Positions 42,401-57,400 of a stretch of DNA of 64,000 nucleotides are shown one piece after another. The notes beneath the pieces were generated by a model. That model was given only the letters and a program-made list of their open reading frames with translations. It searched no databases and was not told where the DNA came from. A program made the translations under genes and the position numbers. Positions within the stretch are counted from its first letter, which is position 1; each line of letters starts with the position of its first letter. The DNA lies in the NCBI GenBank assembly GCA_022747635.1, contig JAKTNV010000067.1:777001-841000 (forward strand), in the 5' to 3' direction. Source of the stretch: Hetaerina americana. Its lineage: Eukaryota; Arthropoda; Insecta; Odonata; Calopterygidae.

Positions 42401-45400
42401 ACAGCGTTTATGTTCCTCCGCCCGTGTTTTTAATGACCTCCCTGTTTGACCTATATATATAGCACCACAGTCCCCACAAGTTAACTTATACACACCACTT
42501 TTATTTTGTGTACATATTTTGTCCTTAGTGGTAGTCAAGAATGATTTTAAGTTATTAGTATGGTAAAAAGCTATTCGAAATTTCTCCCTTGGAAAAAGGT
42601 TGGCTAACTTCTGTGAAATTAATATGGGAGTTTGCACCATTTGTAACCTATTTCCTCCACATTAATTGGTTTGAACAAAAGATTGTATGCTTTGGAGGAA
42701 CATTTTCTTTGTAGTATTTTGTCAATTAAATTTTCTTTGTAACCATTTTTCATTGCTAAACCTTTAATCGTTTTGAGTTCTTTAGCAAAATTACTTTTGG
42801 AAAGAGGAATGGCCAACAATCTGTTTAGAAGGGAATGAAAAGTGGAAAGCTTATGCGATATGTGATGGCGGGAGTTGGAGGGGATGATGTGGTCTGTGGT
42901 GGTACTTTTCCGAAAAATTGCAAATGCAAAGTCTCGTCCCTTTCTCGACACTGGGATATCTAAAAAAATTAATTGATTATTCTGTTCTTTCTCACAAGTG
43001 AAATTGATACGTTTGCAATGGGAATTCAGGTCGTTCATAAACTTATCTAACTGTCTATCAGTGCCTGTCCATATAGCAAAGATATCATCTACATATCGAA
43101 ACCAGCAGTGAATATTCTTGGTACAAATTGAGGGGCTGCTGAATATTTTACTTTCAAAATCGTCCATGTACAAGTCAGCAAGTAGTGGTGATAACGGGGA
43201 CCCCATGGCTAATCCATCCACTCGTTTGAAGAAATCATTGTTAAATTGGAAATAATTTTGTTCCACACACAATCTCAAAAGTGACATGAATTCGCTGAGG
43301 AAGGGTGGTTCGGCCCCAGCACTTTTCAGCACTCTTCCTGCCTCTACCAATGCTTCCAAAACCGGGATATTTGTGAAAAGGTTTTTGACATCAAAAGACA
43401 TTAGGATATGTTTGGAGGGCGGGGGACCTTTCTTGAAAAAAGAATGAGGGTGGAAAAGTGGTAAGAGCTCAAAATCAGGAAGAATTTAAAAATGGGTCAT
43501 TTGGTTAACGATTTATTGTTTGAATACCTCTCCCCAATCCTGGAAGTACCCCTTTCCCTCACAGATAGACCCGACAAACCCCCCCATCCCACCCCACCCC
43601 ACTCTAAACCAACCAAGCACCTGTCCTGACACTTAACACCCCTCTTCCTCCCCATCAAAGCCAATCGCAACTCTATTTTCTTTCGCCTCCTCCTCGTCCC
43701 CCCCCTCTCTCACCCACCCCTCCTCTCCCTCATGATTGGTATATATAAATGGACTGCGACTGATTTATTTTGTACCTGATGATGACGCTTGAGCGTTGAA
43801 ACCAGTTGTGCGCTAATAAAGGACAGTGGAAAGTTACTTTGTGTTCTTCATTTAATTAATAAAGTACCTGTTTTGGGGTTATACCTGAAGAAATAAAAAT
43901 TTTTGGAAGGACTGAAAGCTAATTGAATAATTATGATGATTTTATCCTCACTTAGGGCCATTATTTGGTGGAGACTAACAATGATGTTTCCAAGATTAAG
44001 TGAATTTTGTCATTAGTAGATAACTTGTGTACGTTATAAACTATCATTTAAAAAATAACCTTATGATTGATCATTGACATTTTGCAATGGCACGTGACCT
44101 GTTCTGGTTTTGTGATGCAAATGTTGAGAGAAATGAATAATTTTTGGTAGTTTAGTTGGCCCAAGATGGAAATTGAAAATATTCCCAGTTCTTTTTATAC
44201 GTGCTGACATTGAAGCTCCACTACCTGCACTGTTTAATGTTGATGATATTATTTCTTATGTGAGTGGAATTTTTGGCTGTTTTTACTAATTTTGGTTAAT
44301 TTGACTTATGGTTACAAAGTGTGGGGAAGTGTAGTCAAATTTTGCTGTGTAATTATTGATACAGTAGTGCTCAAGAATAAAAGATTATTGTTCTACTAAT
44401 TGATAAGGAGTAGCGGTTGAAGCTGATAAACCTATGAGTATAAATGTAATGTTATTATTTTTCTGAAATTTGCATAACATGACAAATTACCATTGCCAAA
44501 ATGCCATGACACCATCCATTTTTGCATAAAATTGATCAAATGAAAAAATTATATAAAAATAAAAGTCCCATGTTCAAGCCAAAAGCACTGTGTATTTGGC
44601 TCCTCCGGTACATTGCATTTGATTGACTTATATTTTGGATTTAATAATTTTTGTTTTGTTTTTCAGAGTGCTTGATTGAAGAAAGTAGATTTTTCATAAT
44701 GAACCCTAAGGACTTAATAGTCGCTAACCCTTGTGATGCAGATGACCACATACAGTGGCTAATGGAGCACAGGTATATATATCCATGGAGTAAATGTGTG
44801 TGAGATTGTTCGCCATCCATGCATTATAACGACTTGAATTGCTATTTTCAAGCTTTTAAGTGTTTGCAAGACATGTAATATGGACTGATAGCATCCTTTG
44901 CATTTCTTTAGTCACTACGAGATGGCGTTGGAGGCTGTGCGTGGAAATGATGGAAGATGTTTGCCCAAGCGTTACAATGCCCTCAGCATTGGCAGGGCAT
45001 ACCTTGACCACTTGCTTGCCGAGAATGAGTTTGAGAAGGCCGGAGAGCTTTGCTGTAAAATTCTCGGTGGGAATACAAGCTGAATGTTACCATATACCAC
45101 ATTAGTGTTCTTGGCTAGTCTTGGTTATTACGTTCATAGCAATTAAGTTCATTTGGCATACCATTTGGGGCCAAAAGTGTAATTTGCCATTGTGATGAAT
45201 GATGCTGATGAAGTCTTGTCACGGCTGAACTCAGTTTCAAGTTCTCTTGCCAATTTTCTGTCTCATGTGGAATTAACTGTGCGTGTATCTTACTTGATGT
45301 GCTGAGGAATTGAGTAGCCACTTTGAACGTTAAGGGCTCACCGGTCACCGCTCTGGTAAATGGAGAAAAATCAATGTTCACTTTTGTTAACCACAGGTCA

Positions 45401-48400
45401 AGACAAGATCCTCTGGGAGGAAGAGGTTTATAAATTTGCACGGATCTGCCGTTTAAGGGCTGTGAGTAAATTCTTGCCTCGAGGAGAAGAGGGTGTTGGG
45501 GGCCGAAAGGACTGCCAATTGGATCAGCATATCTATGAAATGGTCCTGTATGAGTTTCTGAAGCTGGAGCCTGAGGTAATTAATTACTGAGTTATGAATA
45601 TGTGTATTAATAGTTGGCTTTATTTTTTACTTGTTTTTATTGGTTTCCTCTCATAAGTAAATGTGTAATAGGAGAGGGATGGCGTACGAATAAGAATATA
45701 CATACATGCGTGCCAACCTATCGAGTGATCGCCTTGGAATTGCCCGTAGCACCCTCCCAGCTCTGCATGCCAAAAGAATTACTCTACGTGGCATAGGTTT
45801 GCCACCCCTTTTATAGGATGTTGGGCAACCACTGCCAAGTGAAAACTTGCTGTTAAGAAATTGTCTGATCCATTAAAATTGGCACTTTGTAAGAATAGTG
45901 TAATTTTCTGTGAATATTAAAATAACTGGCTGAATATATCGAAGGGACATAAAAAGCATTAGGATAGAATTCACCGTGAGATAGTTGAGAGTTGGCTAAA
46001 TTAAACACGCATAAAATTTTAAATTGCATGATTTTACTAGAAAATATGATTTCAAGGAATTTCATGACCTCACCATTTACTGGGTCGCTGTTATATACGT
46101 ATTTTCCTCCAGTATGTAAATGTCCTCGTGAGGACAATATGACTCGTAAGCTTTAGTCTAATCTTTAAATAAGCAGGAAAGATGTTCGATTCCACTAATT
46201 GATGATGGAAATAACATGCAATTGTTTGTCGCCCTCCTTTTGCTAGAATCGGTGGGAGATTTGTTTTCTGTTATTTGTTCCTCCATCATGAAGAAATTCC
46301 TTATCTTTTGTGATTTTCATTTAAACTTTAAAAAAAGTAGAAAACTTAACTGATAAATATCTTTTATGTGCTTCTCTGAAAGTATTAGAGGTCAGGTGTT
46401 AGCACTAGTTTGTGTACCTAATTGTATAATTTCCAATGTCCAACAATTGGTAACTGACTCATTTCTAAACGCATGTCTGCTTGGTGGAAGGGATTTGATG
46501 GGAAGGGAAGCAACCTACATTAGGAATTAACTCATTTTCCTCAATGCATCATTTCCCCTAAGCATTTTTTGTGCCTGTTTGGAACAGTTTTGTACTGACT
46601 TGGCTAAATCCCTCGGCTTTAGTGGGATAAGCCTCGGACAAACATCTGCGGGATTGTGCAACTGTGGGAAGGCAAGCATTCTTCATACACAAAATATATG
46701 TCAGTGTTGTTGATGTTTTGGGGTGTGGCTTTTCAACTTTTGGAGTTGGTGAGGGTGGCTGACCCCCTGGATGAGATCCCGTGTCCTCCAGGGAACACCG
46801 ACTGGGCTGACAAACATTTTCAAGTACGCTCTGTAAATAACCATTGGATCAAAGATACAGGCATTCCATGCTTGGTCTTGATATGAGTGTTAGGTTTTAA
46901 GTTAGATCCATTTGGACATGAAAAATATATTCTTTAGAAAGCGTTTTTATTAATGGTTTTAGTTTGCTGTGAATCCATTTCATTTTTCTGCATAATTGCC
47001 ATTCACTTTTAAATACTTGATGTAATACTGCACCGGCCTCTGTAAGTCCTCACCAGAGAAATTCACCCCTGGGTATTGAACTATGGCCTCCACTCATCAT
47101 TCTTTGTTGCTCTTAGCATTGCTCAGCGAGCATTTATGGTACCCACCCACTTTGATATTCTGTGATAATCGTGTAAATAGTGGTTCATCCAAAAGGAGGA
47201 CATTGATCTGCCCGAGCACTAATCATCATCAACGGTCGATCAGATCCCCGTTCTCGGTGCGCTTGTTGGTCGATTGAATTGGTCTGGATACGGGGCCTGC
47301 CACTCACCTCTGCACCATGCACAGTTGAGTGGCAATTTTTGAAGCCTCGGCACCATTGTCCGACTATTCCCTTCCTTCACTTTTCCGTTAACTATGCACG
47401 ACTCCTGATCAATTTGGCCGGCCGATGATCCTTTTTGTTCTCCACAATCGTGGCCAATTATGTGCTGCGCAAGTGGCGGAAGCAAGCGTTCTTGTGTGCA
47501 TTGTTATGTGAATTCGCCGACAGGCAAATGGCTTCTGAATCAAAGGAATAGCTTCAGTAGCTTCGGAAACAATCGATAGGAGACGCTGCTTGCATGCGAC
47601 TTCGTTCTGACCACCCTGTGTTAAAATATAAGAAACAGCCCTTGCCGTTCGAATAAGCCTTGCTTGATCTCACTCTTAGCAAGTGTATGGTTCACATTAA
47701 GAAATATTTGCCGATTCCACAATATTTAAGGCATTGTCGAAAGCCAAGAAGATGATGGGAAAGCCTAGGGGAGAATTCTTCCTCCTGTCTTAATTGGTAC
47801 CAGTTTAATGCATAACATTTTCAATGAATACACCATGTGGGTTGGTTGAAGAGTTCTTAAATTGCTGGTCGGCGACCTGCAAAAATGTCTGGAGATGATT
47901 CTCAGTGAATTGAATTACAAGCCGCAACCCTCTCTTGTTGAAGTCTCATCATCTAAAGGTGGAGTCTTGTCTTTGCAGCCATTGGTCTCTCTCTCCATTG
48001 CCACTCTCTTCAGTTGATTGTAGGTTGTTACTCTCCCAGTACTTTTTATGTAATCATTAAATTTCTTTCTTGGCCTTACTCTTCCTTTCTTTCCTATTGT
48101 TTTCCCATCCATTGAATGTTCCAGGAAGTTTTAATGCCTGAGAGCATGTCTAGCAAATTTAATTTTCCTTTATCCATCTCTTTTATTAAATTCCTCTCCT
48201 CTTTAATTTCTCTCAATACTTCTGTGTTGCTTTGATTGTCCGTCCCTCCTGTTCTTCTCCAAATCCACATTTCCAATGCTTCCAACCCCATCATTAAATT
48301 TACTGGGGGTTCTGTCCTGCTTCTAGAAACTTATCATAGCTTTGGTTTTCTTCACTTTTATGTTCCGTTTCCATTTATTCACAGCTGTGGGCAGGGTTTT

Positions 48401-51400
48401 GAGCATTTTATCCATATATTTGGCTGATTTTGCCAGGGCCACAGTATCATCTGCAAATCTAATGCAGTGTGCATTTCTTTCATTTGTTTTCTCCGTCATT
48501 GTCTCTTTAGCCTTTTCAGTATTTAAGTTAAGTAGATATGGGGAAAGAAGTTGTCTTGAATCTTTGTCATTCACCACAAGGTGGTGTGGTTGGATATTTC
48601 CCTTCATTGAGGAATGAGACCTGAACGGCATTTCTCGACCCCTCCTGTACCTTAGGAGACCTTGTAATCACAAGAAGGAGTATTTGTCCTTACTTCAGAC
48701 CATTGCTAAGGTTATTTTGTGATACAGGATGCAAAATACATTCAGGATACCCGTTTTGCTTTGGACCAACAATGTGACTTCCCAAGAAAGAATTTTCATT
48801 CGAACAAGTTAAATTATGCCAAGTTTTTCCTGAATGTAATATCCAAGCATTAAATTATTTATTTACATTTACAGGGTGCGATGCCTAAAGCTGGACAAAT
48901 TTCAATTTGAATTTCCTGCCATATTGTAGTTCCACTGGAGGTTGCGATTGGCATTCTTGAATAGTAAACAGAATGGCCGAGATGTTACGTGCAAGTGCGG
49001 AATACAATCGAAGAGCCGCTATTATCGAAAGTGTTCGCGCTGGGCATTATATTTGAAAATAGTTAGATTCTTCTTCTGGTACCTCAGATCAACTGTTTAT
49101 GATATTGTGGCCAAGTATAATGCTTTGGAGAAGTCTCGGGAAGGTTTCACTATCCTCATTTGAAAAACAAGTGCTTGTCTGGATTTTAGTGCCACACCCT
49201 GTGTATTTTATTGCCCTCCCTTATTTTTACCCTGTACACCTTTAAATATGGAAATGCTTCTTTGAAAAATATTAATTACATAAATGTTATTTTTTTAAAC
49301 ATTAGGGTTTCTTGAAATTGGTGAAGCAGTGGTCACCCAAACTATACAATGTCCCTGCTGTTGTGAATGCTGTAATGGAGCATGTGATTGTCATCGATGG
49401 AGTTGGAGGAATTAGTGGGATTGTCAGCGAGAAGAATGGAACATTGTCTGGGGATGGAACGAGTCAAGGAAAAATGAAAATGCTTCTTCTTGAGGCCCTT
49501 GCCATATTATATTCCCACGAGGCGAAGTATGATCGTGCCTTGGCCATGTACCTCAAGTAAGTGGTGACTGTGCGTGTGTGTCGTAAGAGTGTGTGGTGCT
49601 ATTCTTTGTTTGTCATCAATTTACGTGAACGGTAAACATCAGCAAAAAATGCTTTGGATCTTTATGCATATTGATGCTTCGAAAGGCGATTCCTTTTTAC
49701 AATTGGAATTTTTCAATGGCATTGTCTCAACTCATGAGATTAGGAGTTGTTATTTGGGCTTCCAAATTTAAAATTAACTGATTTGTGAGTGGTGGAGATT
49801 TTGAACAGAAAACTTCTAGGTCACAGTAGTAATGAGGACATTCCTATACAAATGTTGAACTGGTAAATTCATGTTTTAAATCCAAGTGTTGGCAATCACC
49901 ATTTTGTTCACCCAGGGCCGCGATACGTTGGCAACGGCTGCATGTTTTGGCTGGCATGGTTACAGTGGAGCCCTTGCTATTGCCAACTGTATGCTACACG
50001 GCATTAGTGCCACTTTTTAAGAGTAAATTTGTACTGAACGGTGGTCAATTCGAATTCCCAGTACTTGTGCAATCATTTGGAGGTATTTTAATGGAAGAAA
50101 TTTTAAAAGAATAAAATATTTTCCCTAGAAAATAGAAATAGCCAAAGAAATTACTCATAACTGCTCTTGCTGTGCCACATAATACAGTTTTGATGGACAT
50201 CATCAATAATCATGTTGCAAACTACCAGCTGGGGCTTTGACCATTTGATGAAATTCAATATTATGGAGGCAGAATGGCAGCTGAAGCAGTGCAAAATATC
50301 TTATCTTTGAAATTGTGTAAAAATTAAAGAAATCTTTGATTTTCTGTTTGTCAGAATGTGATGGTTAACTAATTATAGCACAGGTAAAAGAACTACCCTG
50401 CATGTGTGAATTCCAAATGCCCGAGTCATTAGTGTGAGGTGAGTCCTGCCCTAAACCAATCAAATTGACATCTGGGTTGATGGGTTTGGCTCTTTATTTC
50501 ATGGCTTAGAAGTGCTCAAGATGGCTTCACCCCTTCACTGTTGCTGTAAAGTTCATAAATGCAATTGCTAATTCTTTCTTTTTTCTTAAACGAAACCCTC
50601 TGTCTTGATATCTGAGCTCTTATCTATTCAATTGTGCTTGCATATCTTACTTCTACAGCCTCTGTGTTCGACTCCACCTGTTCATCTTCTCTATTACCAT
50701 TCTGTTCTCTTCCTGTAAATTTGAAGATTTTGTGTCATCTATTACATAATATTGGTCTGACTTCTTTTTAGAATGGAGCACCGAGATGTATTCCAGCTCA
50801 TTCGAAAATATAAGTTGTATTCATCTATTCCTGACATGGTGATTGGCATAATGAATTTGGATAAAAGTGAAGCCATTTCCCTTTTATTGGACACCGAAAA
50901 TGTTCCACCAAGTGCAATTGTTGAACGCCTTAGTTCTCATCCTGATTATCTCTACCAGGTGAGCATTGTCGAGAATTCGACGTTGGATGTGACGTTTTGC
51001 TTGCTTGTTATGTATTTTGCTGTTGGAATATCCTGAATGGCAAATTTCCGACAATGGCTCAAATATTAGCTCATGATGACGTGATGCTCACTCCTTCAAA
51101 AACTATTTCAATATTCTTGGTAATTCTGCGTATTAAATTTTTATGTGGGCTTAGGGGAATGCAATAAAGTTTTTTTTAAATTCATGCCATTTAAATGGAA
51201 GTTTATTAATGCAAAAGTTCCTCTTTTTTAATTTGGACTTAAGTTGGAAATAAATTACGTAAGAAGAAGGATATTGACCATAAATATAATAAAAATAATG
51301 AATGAGGAAATGAAATATGAGATTTTAAATTTGGAGTCTCAAATGTTGTCCCTTTGTGGTGTCCAATGCCTCTTCACAACTTGCCAGTGTGGTTACATTC

Positions 51401-54400
51401 ATGCGGGTGCCTTTCATTGCTGCCAATCCTGGAGTAATACAGTCATATTTTTTATCTGCCCCAATAATTGTTCTTTTATCAGTATTTAGATGCCTTGGAA
51501 AGCAAGGACACCAAAGGCCATTCCCGTAAGTATCATGGCCAATTGATGAAGTTTTATGCTGAGCGTGACAGACAAAAGTTGTTACCATTTCTTCGTCGCA
51601 GCGACTTCTATCCAATACAACAAGCATTAGACATTTGCCAAAAGAAATCTTATTTTCAAGAGATGGTTTATTTATTGGGTAAGAAAAATGCTCATTTATG
51701 TTCTCAAGATCAATTTATTATTATTTTTTTAATTTTCTTCCTCTCTTGTTGTATTTCTTCTTAGAGATTTTTTAACGTTTTTATTTAGGACGAATTGGAA
51801 GTACAAGGGAGGCTTTGAACTTAATTACCAAAAAATTACAAGATATAAAGGAGGCTGTAAACTTTTGCAAGCAGCATTATGATATGGAGTTGTGGGAAGA
51901 CCTCATAACATATTCACTAGACAAGCCAGGTGAGTACGTAGCAATTTTAGATTAATAACCAGGAAAATTATAAGAACTTATCATGATAATCATTGTAAGA
52001 TTATAATTTGATGATTGTTCTTCACGGCTTGACTACGAGGTATTATCATGGAATGGCTCGTACTTTGAATTTTGTATCCCTTTTCTCTCATCCTCTTGGT
52101 TTCAATAAGCATTGTGCTTAATCCAATTTTGAAATTATATGTAAGGCACCATGCTGAATGAATGAGCTTTTTACATCATTTCCAAAGAAGTTCGTTTGGG
52201 TTGAAAGTGGAATCAACTTGCATTGAGAATTGAATCATAAAATTAAATAGTCTAAGGGAGTTTGAAAACCTTGGAAGGCCTTAATTTAACTTAAGTGATA
52301 ACCAAATGGAGGGGGGTAGCAATGGGACTTCAAACTGCCTTGTCCGGAAAATAATGCACTCTCTTGGAGACCTTTATTTAAAATTTTCTGGAGAGTCAAA
52401 ATTCAATCACGTAATGTGCATTTTAATAAAATTGAAACTTAAAAATTAAGGTTTGGGGACAAACTCCAATTTGATAGGTGTTGTCTTTGTTGTTGAAAGT
52501 ATAGAGAATGAAATCAAAGAAATGCTGATATTCTTATATCAGCATTTCTATATAATGATATACCATTCTCATTCATATAATTTGGAGACTAAAGTTAGGA
52601 GCTTGGTAAAGGTGTAAGCCTCCTGCATTCCTTTAGGGGCTTTGGTGAAGAATTAATATCATTTTGGATAAAATACCAAATCAATTCTCAGTGTCCCCAG
52701 AATGCCACTCTTATGAGATGAAAAGCTTTTATGGCTCGTCGCACATTGAAAAGCAAAAGTTTAACTTCTTTTTGATGTTGTTCATCCTCTCCATTTGCCC
52801 TTATGAGGATTCAAGAGCATAGACACTTAAGTTATTGCTTAATGGCATTCGGGGGGATGCAATAGATTTCAATCCCATTTCTCGGCCCTGCAGTTAACCT
52901 ATGGAAAACAAATGAATAGTTCAAGTACCCCAAAGTAATATCATGCTTGGTCAATCACTAAATATTCTTCAATTAGAATAATATTTTGCATTGATGTAGA
53001 GCACAATTGGAACAGAAATGGGGGTTGAAATGAAAGGTAAGAGAAGATGTCCATTTTTTGGCCCTATATTGCATTCATGTTGATTAAGTATGGTGAGATA
53101 GCATGTGTACGTTCAAATAACATTAATTAATAGGAATTTTCAGAAGGATATCAGTGGAGTAAACAGGATTGCAGCAGCTATTTTAAGACCAATGATGATG
53201 TTTTTTTGTATTTTTTTAATTTCTGCCATTTTACTATTTGTTGCTTTAGGATTAACTAAGGACAATATCAACTGGTCAAAATTTGCCTTTTTTTTAAACT
53301 TCTGAAATTGATCATTGAATTATGAAAAATACCCAAACCTTGTTTAGGCATTTTTCTTGCTACTTCCAAGTCGTCATTGTAATTGCTAAATAATGAAATA
53401 TACAGAACAATGAGTAATATTTAATCAAATTAAAATTATGTCATAAGTCATTTAAATTCTTTTAATTTGTCCTCTTGTTGATAAAAAATTATGTCCATTG
53501 TAATCTAAATGCCATGATTTTGTGTTGTAACTTATGGTTAATGGTTAACTGAAGGCCTTTGTTTTATCCTATTTAATTGGACACATTTGAAGGACTTACT
53601 TAATATTGTTTTGTTTTAGAATTCATCACGTATCTTCTTCAAGAAATTGGAACATACATTGATCCTCAAATTCTTGTTCAAAGAATTGACACGAAAATGG
53701 AAATTCCTGGGCTCAAAGAGTCTTTAGTCAAATTGATGCGTGGGTATAGCCTACAGGTGAGTGTACTCTGGGGTATTTCAATGTTTTATTCATTTTTGCT
53801 TCTTCAGATGTTAACCATCATTTAGGAAGCAAATTAAATCTATTTTTGCATTAAATGTATCGTAATAATTCTTATTTAAATATCTTTCGTGGATCTCCTC
53901 ATTTAGAAAAGGATAAGCCCTGTGCTGGCCTGTAGCACTAGGGGGTATTGTAAGTGTTTTATTGCTGAAAAATAATTGACTGAGTAACTAAATTCGTGTA
54001 TTTAATTCTAACGACTTCTCTACAAATTCACCATCTTGAGTTATACATTTCTCCCAGCGTTTCTTGACCTTTTGAAGGCCATCATTGTGCAACTCGGTAC
54101 ATTGTGTCAAAAACCCCAACAACCTCTTGTTCGGCGTCATCTGTGCGGTCAAATCTCCAACCCCGCAATGGTTTTTTTGATTTCTGGGAAAAAAGTTGCT
54201 TGAAGCAATCTGGAGAAGAGGGTGGATATGGCAAAATTTCAAAGCCACATTTTTGCGGTGATTACTGGTTGTGCAGTGGTAATCATTGCAGGTCGTGTCA
54301 TGTTTCATTCTGGAAAGGAGTCAGTAGTCTTCAAACTCAGCGTGTTGACACCTTTGACGTGTGCAGTTCTTCCCAAATAATTTTCCATGCACTGCGGTTC

Positions 54401-57400
54401 TGAGCAGTCTCATTCATGATTATTTGAATGGTTGCTTTTTGGTCTAATGGGATGAAGTCAACTTCACTTTCTTCACCATTGCAGCATTGTCCGTCCGTGA
54501 TAGCTCCTTTCATCATTTCTGTGGCACATTCAGCCAGTTTTACAAATACATTCTCTCCTCACAACTGCATCATGTGATGGGCTATCATTTCCATAAACGG
54601 CGTGGAGTTGCCGGCCACTCTAACCTTTCAACTGGAGTAACTTAATCACACTGTGAGCCTCTTATCTTCTTCATACTGTGAGTTACTGTAATCCTATCTC
54701 TTCTTGAAACAAAACAAATTAACATTAATAATGATAATTTACAACATTGTGTACAGAAGTATCAATTAATTTGCAGAATAAATTTTATCCAGATATCTTG
54801 GTTATTTTTTGGTGAAAATCAATTTAAAATGCTACCACCCAGTATTTGGTAATCAAAACTGAGATGTGGTTTGGGAACTCCTTTTATGATTCTAAATAGT
54901 CAACCACTCCATAGAGAGGTTTTGACCAAATCCTGTATATTATTGCTCGTGATCCTATGATAAAAGTACAATTAGTGCTCTTAAGGCCCTACACAGTCCT
55001 ATTCCTATAAAATCAATCTTCAACTCCACAAACTTCATACCCTCCTTCGTAATTTCCAAAACGAATATTATTATACTCCCACTGTCTCACTTGCCCAATT
55101 TCATTTCTTTTACTGTCACTTTGAGCACCATATAGCCTTTTCTTATTTCTTCCATTAACTCCTGCCTCAAAATTTAATGCAGCAACTACTGTCTTCCCCT
55201 ACTTTGACAAATACTTTAGGCACCACTTTAAAGAAGTTCAAATTGGCAGGGTAAGTGATTGATCGGCTTGTAATTACTTACCTTTTGTTTAAGACTTATG
55301 TGTGTAAAAGTATGGGGACGATAGAAATTATTTTTTCGAGCATGAAATTACCAATCTGAATTTTGAAACAGTGTAGTGAAAGCATTGAAACCTGATCTAA
55401 TAACCATTTCCAATGGCCCATGAAAATGTGCAATTGACTGGGGAAATTAAATGCTCAGGTCAATATCAGGAGGGATAATGCTCTCCCGTTAAAATAATTT
55501 ATATAACTTACAATTTATCTCACTTCAAGACTTTTAAGAATGGAGACTTATTATCATAAATCATTGTTCTTAATAATATTTTCTCCAGTAATCAAATATT
55601 TCTTTGTAGGTCTCCGTGCAAGAAGGCTTCAAAAAAGTTTTAGTTTCAGATTATTTTAACCTTCATGAAAAAATGGTTACCACACAGCAACGAGGGATTG
55701 AAATAGATGGTAACTAGACTTTATCTGATATTATGTTGTTACAATCAGCAAGTTACTAAACTGCAAATTCACTGTCAGTCAGTTAAAGAGCATATGTAAA
55801 TGTGAATTCTAATGTCCGTTAGAAAAAGTGAAGAATGAGGATTTATGTAAAAATGAAGCTGGGATGAAAAATACTTTTGAAATATCTAATTTCGTGTTTT
55901 ACAAATGACATAATTCTCTAAATTTTCTAAAATAATATAAACAACAGCAAATTGCATCCTCAATCATGTACCAAAATTGTAAACCAAGAGAGAATTAAAA
56001 AGTTACAAATACACAACTGCATGAAAAATCCATACAAATAAGAACAACGAATTGAGTAGCTTCAGTAGGCGTGATGTGGTGGAAGTTGAACAAAATGAAT
56101 AAACTGATCGAAGCACTTTTCCACTTGATGACATTTTTTTATATATATGACTGGGTTTTGATGCATTACATCATCATCCTGCCTGCCTCCTGGCGTCGTC
56201 CCGGCTACCAATGGTTTATTGCTACCGACTGCCGCCATTCACCCAAGTGGACTTCTTCCCACCCTAAGGCTATGTGTACTGTGTTTTTTAACAAGGTCAA
56301 GATGCTGTTTTTCCACTATTCCTTGTAAACGTCTTCCTTCCCCCCCCCCTCTCCCTCCCCTCCCCCCTCGTTTCGTACCAAGTCCCCTCCCCTCCTTCCG
56401 GAATCTTAAATGTGTATAAGATGGCACACAACTTCAGTTAGTTACCCGATGATGATGTTATACTTTGGAACCCGGTCGTGAAATGAAAAAATTTTATCAA
56501 GTGGAAAAGTGCTTTGATCAGTTATTCATCAAATAAGGAAAATGTTTGATTTCTCATTATGTTAGTGTTTATGTGTGTGTGTGTTTATGTGTGTGTGTGT
56601 GTGTGTGCTTGTGTTTATGTTTGTGTTTGTGTATTGTTGTTGTATTGGTGACAACCAGTCTAGGTTGCTCAGGATAATGTAATGATTCTAAAAATGCCGT
56701 GTCTTTCAAAATCAGTGCCGCCATTTGGCTGCCCCCGTGAAAACTGATTAACCGTGAAAAATGTGTTAATCCTGACAGAATTTCTCTCATTTTGATCAAT
56801 TGTATAATAAAAAAGACCCAGTTTTGGAAATTGTGAAAAACAAGGCAAACTTATCATTTAGTCCAATCTAAAGGTCAAAAAGTGATGTTTTCAGATTAAT
56901 GCAAAATAAATGAACAATAGGAAGTTATCCTTTATACGCTAAGGTTTCATAGCTTCAACAGCTAAAGGAATTTCTAGGTTGCTGTCCATGCTAAGAAATA
57001 TTCTTGAATTGTGCTTCTGACCTCTCTTGTTGGGGAGTTTGTTAATTAGGGAAATAGTTTCATTTAAATTGGCCTTGTATGTTCTTGCAATGCCCTAACA
57101 AGTGCTCAAGTTAGATTTCCACTCGACTTGGTGTTATCAAATGTTAAGCGCAGTCTTTAAGAAGTGATCGTGTGTATAAAAATTCACAAATGCCAGTTAT
57201 TACCAGAAATTTTATGAAAAATATAATATTTTTGTATTGTTTTTCAGAAGATCAAATCTGTGGAGCATGTAATAGGCGAATAATTAGCAAAGGTAAAATT
57301 TTCCATTTGTTCTCTCTTTGACTGTTTGATCGAGATATGTACATATTAAGGGTTTCATGTCTTTGAAACAAAGCTATAAATATTACAATTTTGAGTGGAT

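Larger units (their letters stand above)
41835..43869 (-). mobile_element. Penelope-like retroelement with inverted terminal copies
   Basis: TAATAAAGTACCT occurs at 41835-41847 and 43857-43869 as a 13-bp target duplication. Next to the left copy are 34 bases (41848-41881), then a terminal repeat starting TTAATTAAATGAAG. On the right a second copy of the 3' terminal region (about 43440-43860) stands in opposite orientation. The minus strand encodes an RT and a GIY-YIG protein. Terminal repeats in inverted orientation and variable 5' truncation are typical of Penelope elements. The RT frame is cut at about 43437, where the inverted copy begins. It sits inside a Vps41 intron. Confidence 0.85.

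Noticed and set aside
45067..45080. Extending Vps41 exon 9 past 45066 to the ACAAGCTG site as a GC-AG intron
   Set aside because: The GT at 45067 gives the family sequence KILG followed in frame by [13 protein letters not shown], so the canonical donor is preferred.
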